Shown: in pieces, positions 1 to 6,376 of the stretch
Layout: each line of letters starts with the position of its first letter
Numbering within the stretch: position 1 is the first letter of the stretch
Assembly: GCA_002693085.1 (NCBI GenBank)
Contig: NZOB01000059.1
Coordinates: 15,719 to 22,302 of the forward strand
Reading direction: 5' to 3'
Length of the DNA: 6,584 nt
From: Flavobacteriaceae bacterium
GTDB lineage: Bacteria > Bacteroidota > Bacteroidia > Flavobacteriales > Flavobacteriaceae
Made by a program: the position numbers and the translations under genes
Notes under the pieces: model-generated
Databases searched by the model: none
What the model was told of the DNA's origin: nothing
Seen by the model: the letters and a program-made list of their open reading frames with translations, nothing else

Positions 1-517
1 TGGGAATTTCGATTTGTATGTACCCTCCAGCCTTATAATTCATCTCTTCAGGTATTTCAACAACAAATTCTTTAATAAAAGAAGCTACGTTATAATTTCT
101 GACAACTTTAGCTTCATATTTTTTAATTCCAAAAACCTCTTCTGGGACATGAATATTCATGTTTTCTTTTACTTTTACTTGACATCCTAATCTCCATCCT
201 TCTTTGATTTCTTTTCTGGAAAAATGTGGTTTTTCTGTTGGAAGTATTTCACCACCCCCATCATTTACTATACACTTACATTGAATACAAGTACCTCCTC
301 CACCACAAGCTGATGGTAAAAAAACTTTATTGTCTCCTAAGGTTGTTAACAATGTGCTTCCAGAACTAACCTCAATTTCTTTTTCATCATTAATTAATAT
401 TTTAACAGGGCCTGATGGAAGTAATTTAGATTTTACACCCAAGAGCATAGCAACTAAGATGTATATAACTAAAATAAAAATTATCGTACTAACAAGTATA
501 TATGTAAAAACACTCAT
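1..517 (-). CDS. nqrF: Na+-translocating NADH:quinone oxidoreductase subunit F (partial, N-terminal 172 residues)
   Basis: NqrF is the NADH-oxidising entry subunit of Na+-NQR; it passes electrons from NADH through FAD to a 2Fe-2S cluster on the cytoplasmic side. The ATG at 517 lies 3 nt after the nqrE stop. My translation of the minus strand stays open to the window edge. Residues 4-27 form a single membrane anchor. A ferredoxin-like domain follows at about 37-125, with Cys71-x5-Cys77-x2-Cys80 in ACGGGGTCIQC and a fourth ligand, Cys112, in LGCQVKV. This matches the V. cholerae ligands Cys70/76/79/111 (from memory) with an offset of one. The start of the FAD-binding domain is visible at about 135-172 (AGGYIQIEIP). 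The rest of the FAD domain and the whole NADH-binding domain lie beyond position 1; the family is usually a little over 400 residues. The gene is cut by the window, not visibly broken. Confidence 0.96.
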   Translation of the reverse strand, partial: MSVFTYILVSTIIFILVIYILVAMLLGVKSKLLPSGPVKILINDEKEIEVSSGSTLLTTLGDNKVFLPSACGGGGTCIQCKCIVNDGGGEILPTEKPHFSRKEIKEGWRLGCQVKVKENMNIHVPEEVFGIKKYEAKVVRNYNVASFIKEFVVEIPEEMNYKAGGYIQIEIP

Positions 518-520
518 AAA

Positions 521-1141
521 TTATAATTTTATACCCATAAAGCTCATAAAGCCTAAGGCCATTAATCCGGTTATTATAAAAGTGATACCTAAGCCTTTTA
601 ATGGAGCTGGAACGTTAGAATAAGCAATTTTTTCTCTTATTGCAGCAATTGCTACAATTGCTAAAAACCATCCGATTCCTGATCCAAAACCATATACTGC
701 AGCTTCAGAAACACCCGAAAAATCTTTAATTTGCATAAAAAGGGAGCCTCCTAAGATAGCACAGTTTACTGCTATAAGAGGAAGAAAAATTCCTAATGAG
801 CCATAGAGTGCTGGTGAAAATTTTTCTACTATCATTTCAACTAATTGAACCATTGAGGCAATTACAGCAATAAACATTATAAGACTTAAAAAACTCAGAT
901 CTAATTCTGCATATTCTGGACCAATCCATTTAAGAGCACCGTCAACTAGTAGATACTCATAAATTAAATAATTTAAAGGTACAGTGATAGTAAGTACAAA
1001 AATAACAGCTAGTCCCATACCAACTCCGTTCTTTAGTGTTTTTGAAATGGCTAGATATGAGCACATTCCAAGAAAATAAGCGAAAACCATGTTTTCTATG
1101 AAAATACTTTTGATAAATAAATTAGCGTACTCTTCAAACAT
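521..1141 (-). CDS. nqrE: Na+-translocating NADH:quinone oxidoreductase subunit E
   Basis: NqrE is a six-helix integral membrane subunit that pairs with the homologous NqrD in inverted topology. The pair holds an iron centre in the middle of the membrane. The 206-residue product is slightly longer than V. cholerae NqrE (198). The iron ligands are Cys27 in FLGMCSYL and Cys127 in AVNCAILGG, matching V. cholerae Cys26 and Cys120. Most of the extra length is an insertion of about six residues in the loop near 66-82 (around [13 protein letters not shown]). Glu102 in MVQLVEM corresponds to V. cholerae NqrE-Glu95, implicated in Na+ uptake. The conserved C-terminal part [20 protein letters not shown] and the end LMALGFMSF are intact. 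The ATG at 1141 follows the nqrD stop by 5 nt, and nqrF begins 3 nt after its own stop. Confidence 0.98.
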   Translation of the reverse strand: MFEEYANLFIKSIFIENMVFAYFLGMCSYLAISKTLKNGVGMGLAVIFVLTITVPLNYLIYEYLLVDGALKWIGPEYAELDLSFLSLIMFIAVIASMVQLVEMIVEKFSPALYGSLGIFLPLIAVNCAILGGSLFMQIKDFSGVSEAAVYGFGSGIGWFLAIVAIAAIREKIAYSNVPAPLKGLGITFIITGLMALGFMSFMGIKL

Positions 1142-1146
1142 AACTA

Positions 1147-1833
1147 TTAACCTTGTTCAATTAATTTTTCATTTCTAGATCTCTGAATCCATATAATGAT
1201 TCCAACAGTAATTAAGGCCATTGGAGATAATAACATTAATCCATTATTCTCATATCCCATTTCATATACAAAATCTGGAATAACTTGATAGCCCATTAAA
1301 TTACCAGAACCTAAAAGCTCTCTAAAAAAAGCTACCAAAATCAAAATTACTCCATAACCTATTGCGTTTCCAATCCCATCAAGCAGAGACTTGAATACTC
1401 CATTTCCAAGAGCAAAAGCTTCTAGCCTACCCATAACAATACAATTTGTAACGATCAGACCAATAAAAATTGAAAGTTCCTTACTAACATCATAGGCATA
1501 TGCTTTTAAAAATTGGTCAACTAAAGCAACTAAAGATGATATAACCACTAAAAAGACAATAATTCGAATTCTATTAGGAATAAGATTTCTTAAAACAGAA
1601 ATAATAACATTACTACAAGCCATTACAAAAATTACTGATAAGGTCATTACAATAGCTGGTTTTAACTGAACTGTTATAGCTAGAGCAGAACATATTCCTA
1701 AAACCTGAACCGTGATTGGATTATTATCGTCAAGTGGATCTGAAAGTAACTTCTTATTCTTTTTTGAAAATATAGGTTCACTATTTTTACCTATGAATAG
1801 AAGTAATGGTTTTTTGTTTTTATTTTTTTTCAT
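1147..1833 (-). CDS. nqrD: Na+-translocating NADH:quinone oxidoreductase subunit D
   Basis: NqrD is an integral membrane subunit with about six helices, homologous to NqrE and sharing with it the intramembrane iron centre. Ligand cysteines are Cys48 (LGICSALA) and Cys131 (VTNCIVMGR); their spacing of 83 equals that of V. cholerae Cys29/Cys112. Asp152 in LLDGIGN matches V. cholerae NqrD-Asp133, linked to Na+ translocation. Other family signatures are [12 protein letters not shown] near 35-46 and FFRELLGSG at 169-177. At 228 residues it is longer than the usual roughly 210, because about 19 Lys/Asn-rich residues precede the conserved FSKKNKKLL stretch. No ATG, GTG or TTG lies in frame between the first ATG and that conserved block, so the ATG at 1833, 6 nt after the nqrC stop, is the only standard start. 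A run of eight A follows the start codon, so an indel there is a remote alternative. Confidence 0.97.
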   Translation of the reverse strand: MKKNKNKKPLLLFIGKNSEPIFSKKNKKLLSDPLDDNNPITVQVLGICSALAITVQLKPAIVMTLSVIFVMACSNVIISVLRNLIPNRIRIIVFLVVISSLVALVDQFLKAYAYDVSKELSIFIGLIVTNCIVMGRLEAFALGNGVFKSLLDGIGNAIGYGVILILVAFFRELLGSGNLMGYQVIPDFVYEMGYENNGLMLLSPMALITVGIIIWIQRSRNEKLIEQG

Positions 1834-1839
1834 TTTTCT

Positions 1840-2565
1840 TTAAAGTTGTGCTATCTCTAACTTTTCAAGATATGGCAAATAATTATTCAGTCTTTCTTTA
1901 ATCATATCGGTAACACCGTCTCCAGTAATTGTTGAACCAGAAATAGCATCTACTTCATGATCATCTTTATCAGAATTACTTGGATCATTATTTCCTTTTA
2001 AAACAGTTATTCCAACTAATTGACCATCCTTATTAAATACTTTTTCATCAATAAAACTTTCTTTAAACCAATCTTTGGTAATCTCAGCACCTAACCCAGC
2101 AGTTTCTCCTTTATGATCAAAAGAAACACCATTTATAGTATTAAAATCTGCTTTAAGAGAAATATATCCCCAAATTGCATCCCAAAGTCCAACACCTCTC
2201 AATTCGATTATATAATATCGTTGAGAATCAATATCAGCAATGTATAAAGGAAAATGTTGATCTTTATAATCCTTTTTTAATTCCTTAGCGAGATTTAAAT
2301 CTGAAAATGGATTTAAAGATTCATTAATGGTTCCATCCATTTTCAATGCTAATTCTTGAGTAATATATTTGCTGTAGGACTCCTCTGCTTTGTCTCTGGA
2401 AACATTTATACCAACAGTAGACAATATGTTCTGCATTTTCTCATTCTTTACATTCTCATCTTGCATAGGCTTCAAAGTTTGGGAAGTGTATGCAAGTATT
2501 GAAGCAATACCAACAATCATGATACCTACAAATAAAAAAGTATATATATTAGAATCTCTATTCAT
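1840..2565 (-). CDS. nqrC: Na+-translocating NADH:quinone oxidoreductase subunit C (FMN-binding)
   Basis: NqrC carries a covalently bound FMN in an extracytoplasmic domain and relays electrons between the NqrD/E iron centre and NqrB. The 241-residue protein has one N-terminal membrane anchor (about residues 8-26, YTFLFVGIMIVGIASILAY) followed by a soluble FMN-binding domain. The flavinylation motif is DAISGSTIT, with Thr212 the predicted FMN-phosphoester site, corresponding to V. cholerae NqrC Thr225. The family usually has SGAT; here the third position is Ser. GVGLWDAIWGYISL (about 124-137) and GETAGLGAEI, typical of the FMN_bind fold, are also present. Its ATG overlaps the nqrB stop by one base (TAATG), implying translational coupling. 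FMN attachment needs the transferase ApbE, which is not in this window. Confidence 0.98.
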   Translation of the reverse strand: MNRDSNIYTFLFVGIMIVGIASILAYTSQTLKPMQDENVKNEKMQNILSTVGINVSRDKAEESYSKYITQELALKMDGTINESLNPFSDLNLAKELKKDYKDQHFPLYIADIDSQRYYIIELRGVGLWDAIWGYISLKADFNTINGVSFDHKGETAGLGAEITKDWFKESFIDEKVFNKDGQLVGITVLKGNNDPSNSDKDDHEVDAISGSTITGDGVTDMIKERLNNYLPYLEKLEIAQL

Positions 2566-3719
2566 TAAGCTGTTTTTAATTGATTTTTAACTCTATTTTC
2601 TCTTCTTTTAATGTTCGACTCTAAAACATAGTGATCAATTGTAGGCGCAAAAACATTCATTAATAAAATTGCTAACATTACACCTTCGGGATATGCAGGA
2701 TTAAAAACTCTTATAAGAATACACAAAATACCTACTAGTATTCCATAAATCCATTTTCCTTTAACTGTTTGTGCAGCAGATACGGGATCTGTTGCCATAA
2801 ATACGATACCAAAAGCAAATCCACCAACAATTAAATGACTCATCCAATCAAAACTCATTAAAGCATTAGCTCCCCATAGATTAAATAGAAAACCTGTTAT
2901 TGCAGCTCCAATTACTCCACCCACCATAATTCTCCAACTACCAACGCCAGTATAAATTAAAATGAATGCTCCAATTAAAACCATAAGAGTCGATGTTTCA
3001 GCAATTGACCCTGGGATTGAGCCCATAAACATTTCCAATATACTGTATTGCTCCGGTGAATTTCCTGCAGCAAGCATTCCAAGAATAGTTTCACCAGAAA
3101 CACCATCAACATTTGAAGCCTCTGATACCCAAACCTGATTTCCAGACATATAAGTAGGATACGCAAAAAATGCGAATGCTCTAGCGGTAAGAGCAGGATT
3201 AAGTATATTCATTCCAGTTCCTCCAAATGCTTCTTTACCAATAACTACAGCAAAAGCTACTGAAACACCTACCATCCATAAAGGAATGTCTACAGGCATT
3301 ATCATTGGAATTAAAAGACCAGTAACAAGATATCCTTCATTAACTTGGTGTCCTCTTAAAATCGCAAATAAAAATTCAATAGATAAACCAACAATGTATG
3401 AAACAGCAATCATTGGAATAATTTTGTAAGATCCATGTATAATTGCGTCAAGTGTTGTGAATGCTTCAGGAGTTTGTATCAAGTATTGATAACCAGTATT
3501 ATATATACCATAAAATAATGCAGGTAGAAGGGCAATAATAACTGTAATCATTACTCTTTTTAAATCAATTGCATCTCTTATATGAGCACCTGTTTTAGCT
3601 GTGTGATTTGGCACGAATAAAAAGGTTTCAAAAGCATCAAATGCAGGATAAAGTTTTTCTAATTTTTGTCCCTTTTCAAAAGGCTTTTTTAAATTATCAA
3701 GAATATTTCTAATCTTCAT
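2565..3719 (-). CDS. nqrB: Na+-translocating NADH:quinone oxidoreductase subunit B (FMN-binding membrane subunit)
   Basis: NqrB is the large membrane subunit (384 residues, around ten helices; V. cholerae about 412) and is thought to carry the Na+ path, riboflavin, a covalent FMN and part of the quinone site. Visible family signatures are GAHIRDAIDLKRVM near 44-57, HQVNEGYLVTG near 124-134, KEAFGGTGMNILNPALTARAF near 162-182, MATDPVSAAQT at 308-318 and RVFNPAYPEGVMLAILLMN near 337-355. The FMN motif is DGVSGETIL with Thr211 as predicted acceptor; Glu210 replaces the usual Ala of SGAT. Glu115 and Asp362 align with V. cholerae Glu144 and Asp397, implicated in Na+ uptake. Leu112 sits where V. 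cholerae has Gly141. The shorter length comes mainly from a reduced loop near residues 78-100. The ATG follows the nqrA stop by 1 nt, and the stop overlaps the nqrC start by 1 nt. Confidence 0.98.
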   Translation of the reverse strand: MKIRNILDNLKKPFEKGQKLEKLYPAFDAFETFLFVPNHTAKTGAHIRDAIDLKRVMITVIIALLPALFYGIYNTGYQYLIQTPEAFTTLDAIIHGSYKIIPMIAVSYIVGLSIEFLFAILRGHQVNEGYLVTGLLIPMIMPVDIPLWMVGVSVAFAVVIGKEAFGGTGMNILNPALTARAFAFFAYPTYMSGNQVWVSEASNVDGVSGETILGMLAAGNSPEQYSILEMFMGSIPGSIAETSTLMVLIGAFILIYTGVGSWRIMVGGVIGAAITGFLFNLWGANALMSFDWMSHLIVGGFAFGIVFMATDPVSAAQTVKGKWIYGILVGILCILIRVFNPAYPEGVMLAILLMNVFAPTIDHYVLESNIKRRENRVKNQLKTA

Positions 3720-3720
3720 T

Positions 3721-5076
3721 TTACTGTGTTTCTTTATATAAATAATCTAATCCTTCTCTTATTATTGTTTGTGCTTCTATCTTAGATGATGATGAATAAT
3801 CAATCAATCCAAAATCTTCAGGTGAAACTTCATAAATTCCAAGTTTTTCCATCTTTTCAATATCACCTATTAAGCACTCTTTAATTAGTTGCATCGGATA
3901 TACGTCCATTGGAAAAACACTTTCCATTTCTCCAGTAGCTACAAATGCTCTTTCCTCTCCATTTAAATTAGTATCGTATTCTTTAGGTTTACTATTTGTT
4001 AACCATGAGAATGAAGTTTTATATATACTTGGTACTTTATTATTTATAAATGGAATCCATCCAAAAAGTTTATACTCATTACCTTCCTTTAAAACTGAAA
4101 CATTGTTATTGTAGTAACCCAAGTAACCATCAGCACTAACTTTATGACCGGATAAAACATCACCATTAATAAATCTCAAGCTATAATCTTTTGAAAGTTT
4201 TACCTTTTTTATAATTGACTTTAATTCAACACCTAAACGAGTTTTGAGATACATTGGGTTTTCAACAGGTGGACCTGAAATAGCTACTGTTCTTTCTGGA
4301 TTATATTCACCGTTTAATACAAAATTTCCAATTGTAACAACATCCTCAGGTTTAACAACCCAAACAACTTCACCTGAATTTATTGGGTTAATGTGATGAA
4401 TTTGCACACCTACATTACCGGACGGATGTGGACCATCGAAAACGGTAGTATTGTAGTTTGACAATTCCTTACTAAAGAATGATTGACATTTTTTAATACC
4501 CAAATTAACATTATTTGGACATAATATTTCAAGAGCATCAAGTCCAGTTTTAAAAACGTCAATATTGTCTTTTAATATAAATTCAAAATCAACACCAAGA
4601 GGAGCTGAGTCAAAGCAGGAAACATGAATCGATTTGGGTTTTAAATTTGGATCAGCAATTATATCAAAAGGTCTTTGTTTAATGAAAGGCCACAACCCGC
4701 AACTTAAAAGCTTACTTTTTAAATCATCAGCTGAACATTTTTTTAAATTGGTAGGCTTATTTTTTACAAAACTATCCTTGCCATCACTTTCAAAAATAAT
4801 ATTTAATATTTTTCTCCTTTCACCTCTTACTATATCTTTAATTTTTCCAGAAATAGGAGAAACAAAAACCAATTCTTCATTAGTTTTTGAATAAAAAATT
4901 GATTCACCTCTTTTGACATGATCATCCACTTTTTTAGTAAGCTTTGGCATCACTAAATGAAAGTCTTGTAAGTTTAGAGCGTAAGATTTTGCTAGAGGAA
5001 GTTTTTCTATTTTTTTGCTTGCAGAACCTTTAATATTAATGGATAAACCTTTCTTTATCCTTATGTCTTTTGTCAT
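3721..5076 (-). CDS. nqrA: Na+-translocating NADH:quinone oxidoreductase subunit A
   Basis: NqrA is the peripheral cytoplasmic subunit of Na+-NQR, without membrane segments, implicated in quinone binding together with NqrB. From the ATG at 5076 the product is 451 residues, close to V. cholerae NqrA (446). The N-terminus MTKDIRIKKGLSINIKG is the usual family start. A lipoyl/barrel-sandwich-like region follows (FVSPISGKIKDIVRGERRKI, about residues 70-89). Further conserved motifs are GPHPSGNVGVQIHHINP in the middle, then AISGPPVENP with KTRLG. The frame also extends upstream to a TTG at 5097 (seven more codons). I prefer the ATG because it matches the family N-terminus and because the TTG lies inside the -7 promoter element. 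There is no obvious Shine-Dalgarno sequence. It is the first gene of the operon, and its stop is 1 nt before the nqrB start. Confidence 0.97.
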   Translation of the reverse strand: MTKDIRIKKGLSINIKGSASKKIEKLPLAKSYALNLQDFHLVMPKLTKKVDDHVKRGESIFYSKTNEELVFVSPISGKIKDIVRGERRKILNIIFESDGKDSFVKNKPTNLKKCSADDLKSKLLSCGLWPFIKQRPFDIIADPNLKPKSIHVSCFDSAPLGVDFEFILKDNIDVFKTGLDALEILCPNNVNLGIKKCQSFFSKELSNYNTTVFDGPHPSGNVGVQIHHINPINSGEVVWVVKPEDVVTIGNFVLNGEYNPERTVAISGPPVENPMYLKTRLGVELKSIIKKVKLSKDYSLRFINGDVLSGHKVSADGYLGYYNNNVSVLKEGNEYKLFGWIPFINNKVPSIYKTSFSWLTNSKPKEYDTNLNGEERAFVATGEMESVFPMDVYPMQLIKECLIGDIEKMEKLGIYEVSPEDFGLIDYSSSSKIEAQTIIREGLDYLYKETQ

Positions 5077-5167
5077 AAATAATTCAACACGGCGCAAATG
5101 TATTAATTAAAAGCGATTAAGTGAAATATTTTTTGTTAATATTACATAGATTTTTCAACAATTTTAT
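5077..5167. other. divergent intergenic region between nqrA and the T9SS plug gene
   Basis: This 91-nt, very AT-rich spacer must hold the promoters for both directions. The minus-strand promoter is clear (5095-5126). For the plus strand only weak candidates exist: TAGATTTT at 5147-5154, one base short of TAnnTTTG and without a correctly spaced -33 box. Short palindromes occur at 5103-5110 (TTAATTAA) and 5137-5144 (TAATATTA), but such words are expected by chance at this composition. I see no riboswitch, small RNA or small ORF here. Confidence 0.6.
5095..5126 (-). promoter_or_regulatory. Bacteroidota-type promoter of the nqr operon
   Basis: Reading the minus strand, TACATTTG (5102 down to 5095) matches the Bacteroidota -7 consensus TAnnTTTG at every defined base. 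An imperfect -33 element, TTTC in place of TTTG (5126-5123), lies 20 nt upstream, within the usual spacing for this sigma factor class. Transcription would start near 5088-5091, leaving a leader of about 12-15 nt before the nqrA ATG at 5076. The match is by eye; no start site has been measured. Confidence 0.7.
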
Positions 5168-6358
5168 ATGAGTATTAACAAGTCATATTTTTTTTTACTA
5201 ATTGTTATTATAAATAGTTCATTTAGCCAAGAAAATTTAATTAAATCCATACAATTACTAGACTCTAATTTTGAAAATGAAAAGTTCATTTTTAATGAAT
5301 CAGAAAAAATTAATGTAGTTTTCGATGAACTAACAAATAGAAGTAAAAATTATTATTACGAGATTGATCATTATGATTTTGACTGGAATTTATCTGAACT
5401 AAGAAAATCTGAGTTTTTAGATGGATTTGATGATATTAGGATAACCAATTATTTTAAATCCTATAACACTATTCAACCCTACATTAATTATCAATTCCAA
5501 ATACCTAACAGGAATTTTAAAATTAAAAAATCTGGAAACTACATGGTTAAAGTAAAAAATAATGAGGGAAAATATGTCTTTAAAAAGAAGTTTGTTTTTT
5601 TAAAACAGACATCATTAGGATCAATAGAAATATCTAAATCAAGAAAAATCAACTTTCAGGACTTAAAGCAGAAACTGAAAGTAACGATAAATTGTAACAA
5701 TTGTAATTTTTCTAACAATTCATATGTCTATAAACTAATCATTTATAAGAACTATGATTTACATAATTATAAAGTTTTTAGTTCACCAACTTACAAGCTA
5801 TCTCAAAATATTATTTATGATAATATAATATATGATGGAGGTACAGAGTTTTTCAACTTTGATAATTCAAATATTTTAAACACAAGCATTGAAATTAAAA
5901 ATGTCGATTTAAATAAAAAATACAAAACAGAGCTTAGAAAAGATATAATACCATCCATTTACACATATGAGCCTGATATCAATGGAAAATTCATTATAAA
6001 AAACAACAACAAGAATCCGCAAACTGAATCAGAATATTCAAATGTTATTTTTTCTCTCAAAACAGAAAAACCCATTATTAAAAATCTATATATAGTTGGA
6101 AATTTTAATGACTATAAAAAAAATGAATCCAGCCAACTTACATACAAAAACGGTTTGTTCCAAATTACACTGTATTTAAAACAAGGCTTCTACAATTATA
6201 AGTACATAGTGAAGGATAAAAATAAAAATTTTGAGCTTGCAAATTTTTGGCAAACTGAAAATGAATACACTGCTCTTCTTTATGAAAAAAGACCAGATGA
6301 AAATTATTTTAAAATTAAAGCAATTGCCACTAATAATTCATCAAATATTGTAAATTAG
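5168..6358 (+). CDS. type IX secretion system plug protein (DUF5103 / T9SS_plug family)
   Basis: I recognise this as the family formerly called DUF5103, now named for the T9SS plug, which closes the periplasmic side of the outer-membrane translocon SprA when no substrate is bound (known for Flavobacterium johnsoniae). The 396-residue product has a Sec signal peptide: hydrophobic residues 7-16, likely cleavage after Ser20 (SFS|QE). Family signatures in order: YYYEIDHYDFDWNLSELRKSE at 62-82 (the usual YxYRIEHCNxDW block), FLDGFDDIRITNY at 83-95, SYNTIQPYINYQFQIPN at 98-114, a central YEPDINGKFII at 267-277, and a C-terminal carbohydrate-binding-module-like region with VGNFNDY (310-316), LKQGFYNYKYIV (337-348) and QTENEYTALLY (362-372). 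Length is slightly below the usual roughly 420. The gene looks even more AT-rich and Lys/Asn-rich than the nqr genes. It is divergent from nqrA and precedes apaG in the same direction. Cys176 and Cys179 form a CNNC pair, its only cysteines. Confidence 0.9.
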   Translation: MSINKSYFFLLIVIINSSFSQENLIKSIQLLDSNFENEKFIFNESEKINVVFDELTNRSKNYYYEIDHYDFDWNLSELRKSEFLDGFDDIRITNYFKSYNTIQPYINYQFQIPNRNFKIKKSGNYMVKVKNNEGKYVFKKKFVFLKQTSLGSIEISKSRKINFQDLKQKLKVTINCNNCNFSNNSYVYKLIIYKNYDLHNYKVFSSPTYKLSQNIIYDNIIYDGGTEFFNFDNSNILNTSIEIKNVDLNKKYKTELRKDIIPSIYTYEPDINGKFIIKNNNKNPQTESEYSNVIFSLKTEKPIIKNLYIVGNFNDYKKNESSQLTYKNGLFQITLYLKQGFYNYKYIVKDKNKNFELANFWQTENEYTALLYEKRPDENYFKIKAIATNNSSNIVN

Positions 6359-6376
6359 TGTAACATTTTTTTACAC
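6358..6376 (+). repeat. 6-bp inverted repeat forming a hairpin in the plug/apaG spacer
   Basis: GTGTAA (6358-6363) and TTACAC (6371-6376) are perfect reverse complements around a 7-nt loop (CATTTTT). The stem starts on the last base of the plug gene stop codon and ends on the base before the apaG ATG, so it fills the whole spacer. No T-run follows, so it does not look like an intrinsic terminator on the plus strand. It might influence ribosome access to apaG, but the stem is weak, with two G-C pairs of six. Confidence 0.4.

Noticed and set aside
330..623. 97-codon open frame on the plus strand
   Set aside because: It lies antisense to the 5' part of nqrF and the 3' end of nqrE, both clear family members, and its translation resembles no protein I know.
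1823..1830. Homopolymer of eight bases just after the nqrD start, considered as a frameshift or slippage site
   Set aside because: The downstream frame is intact and conserved, and no alternative upstream frame or start would give a better N-terminus.
2390..2590. 66-codon open frame on the plus strand
   Set aside because: Antisense to the N-terminal part of nqrC; its product is a composition-driven shadow with no recognisable motif or start context.
2975..3166. 63-codon minus-strand frame within nqrB
   Set aside because: It is an out-of-frame reading of nqrB codons on the same strand, while the nqrB frame is continuous and conserved throughout.
4634..4894. 86-codon open frame on the plus strand
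   Set aside because: Antisense to the N-terminal half of nqrA, without family resemblance.
5127..5154. Possible plus-strand promoters for the plug gene: TA-N3-TTTG at 5127-5135 and TAGATTTT at 5147-5154
   Set aside because: The first has one extra base between TA and TTTG, the second lacks the final G, and neither has a correctly spaced -33 box. A promoter must be here, but I cannot say which sequence it is.
5133..5161. TTGTT ... AACAA inverted repeat in the divergent intergenic region, considered as an FNR/CRP-like operator
   Set aside because: The arms are 19 nt apart, too far for that family's sites, and 5-bp arms of this composition arise easily by chance.
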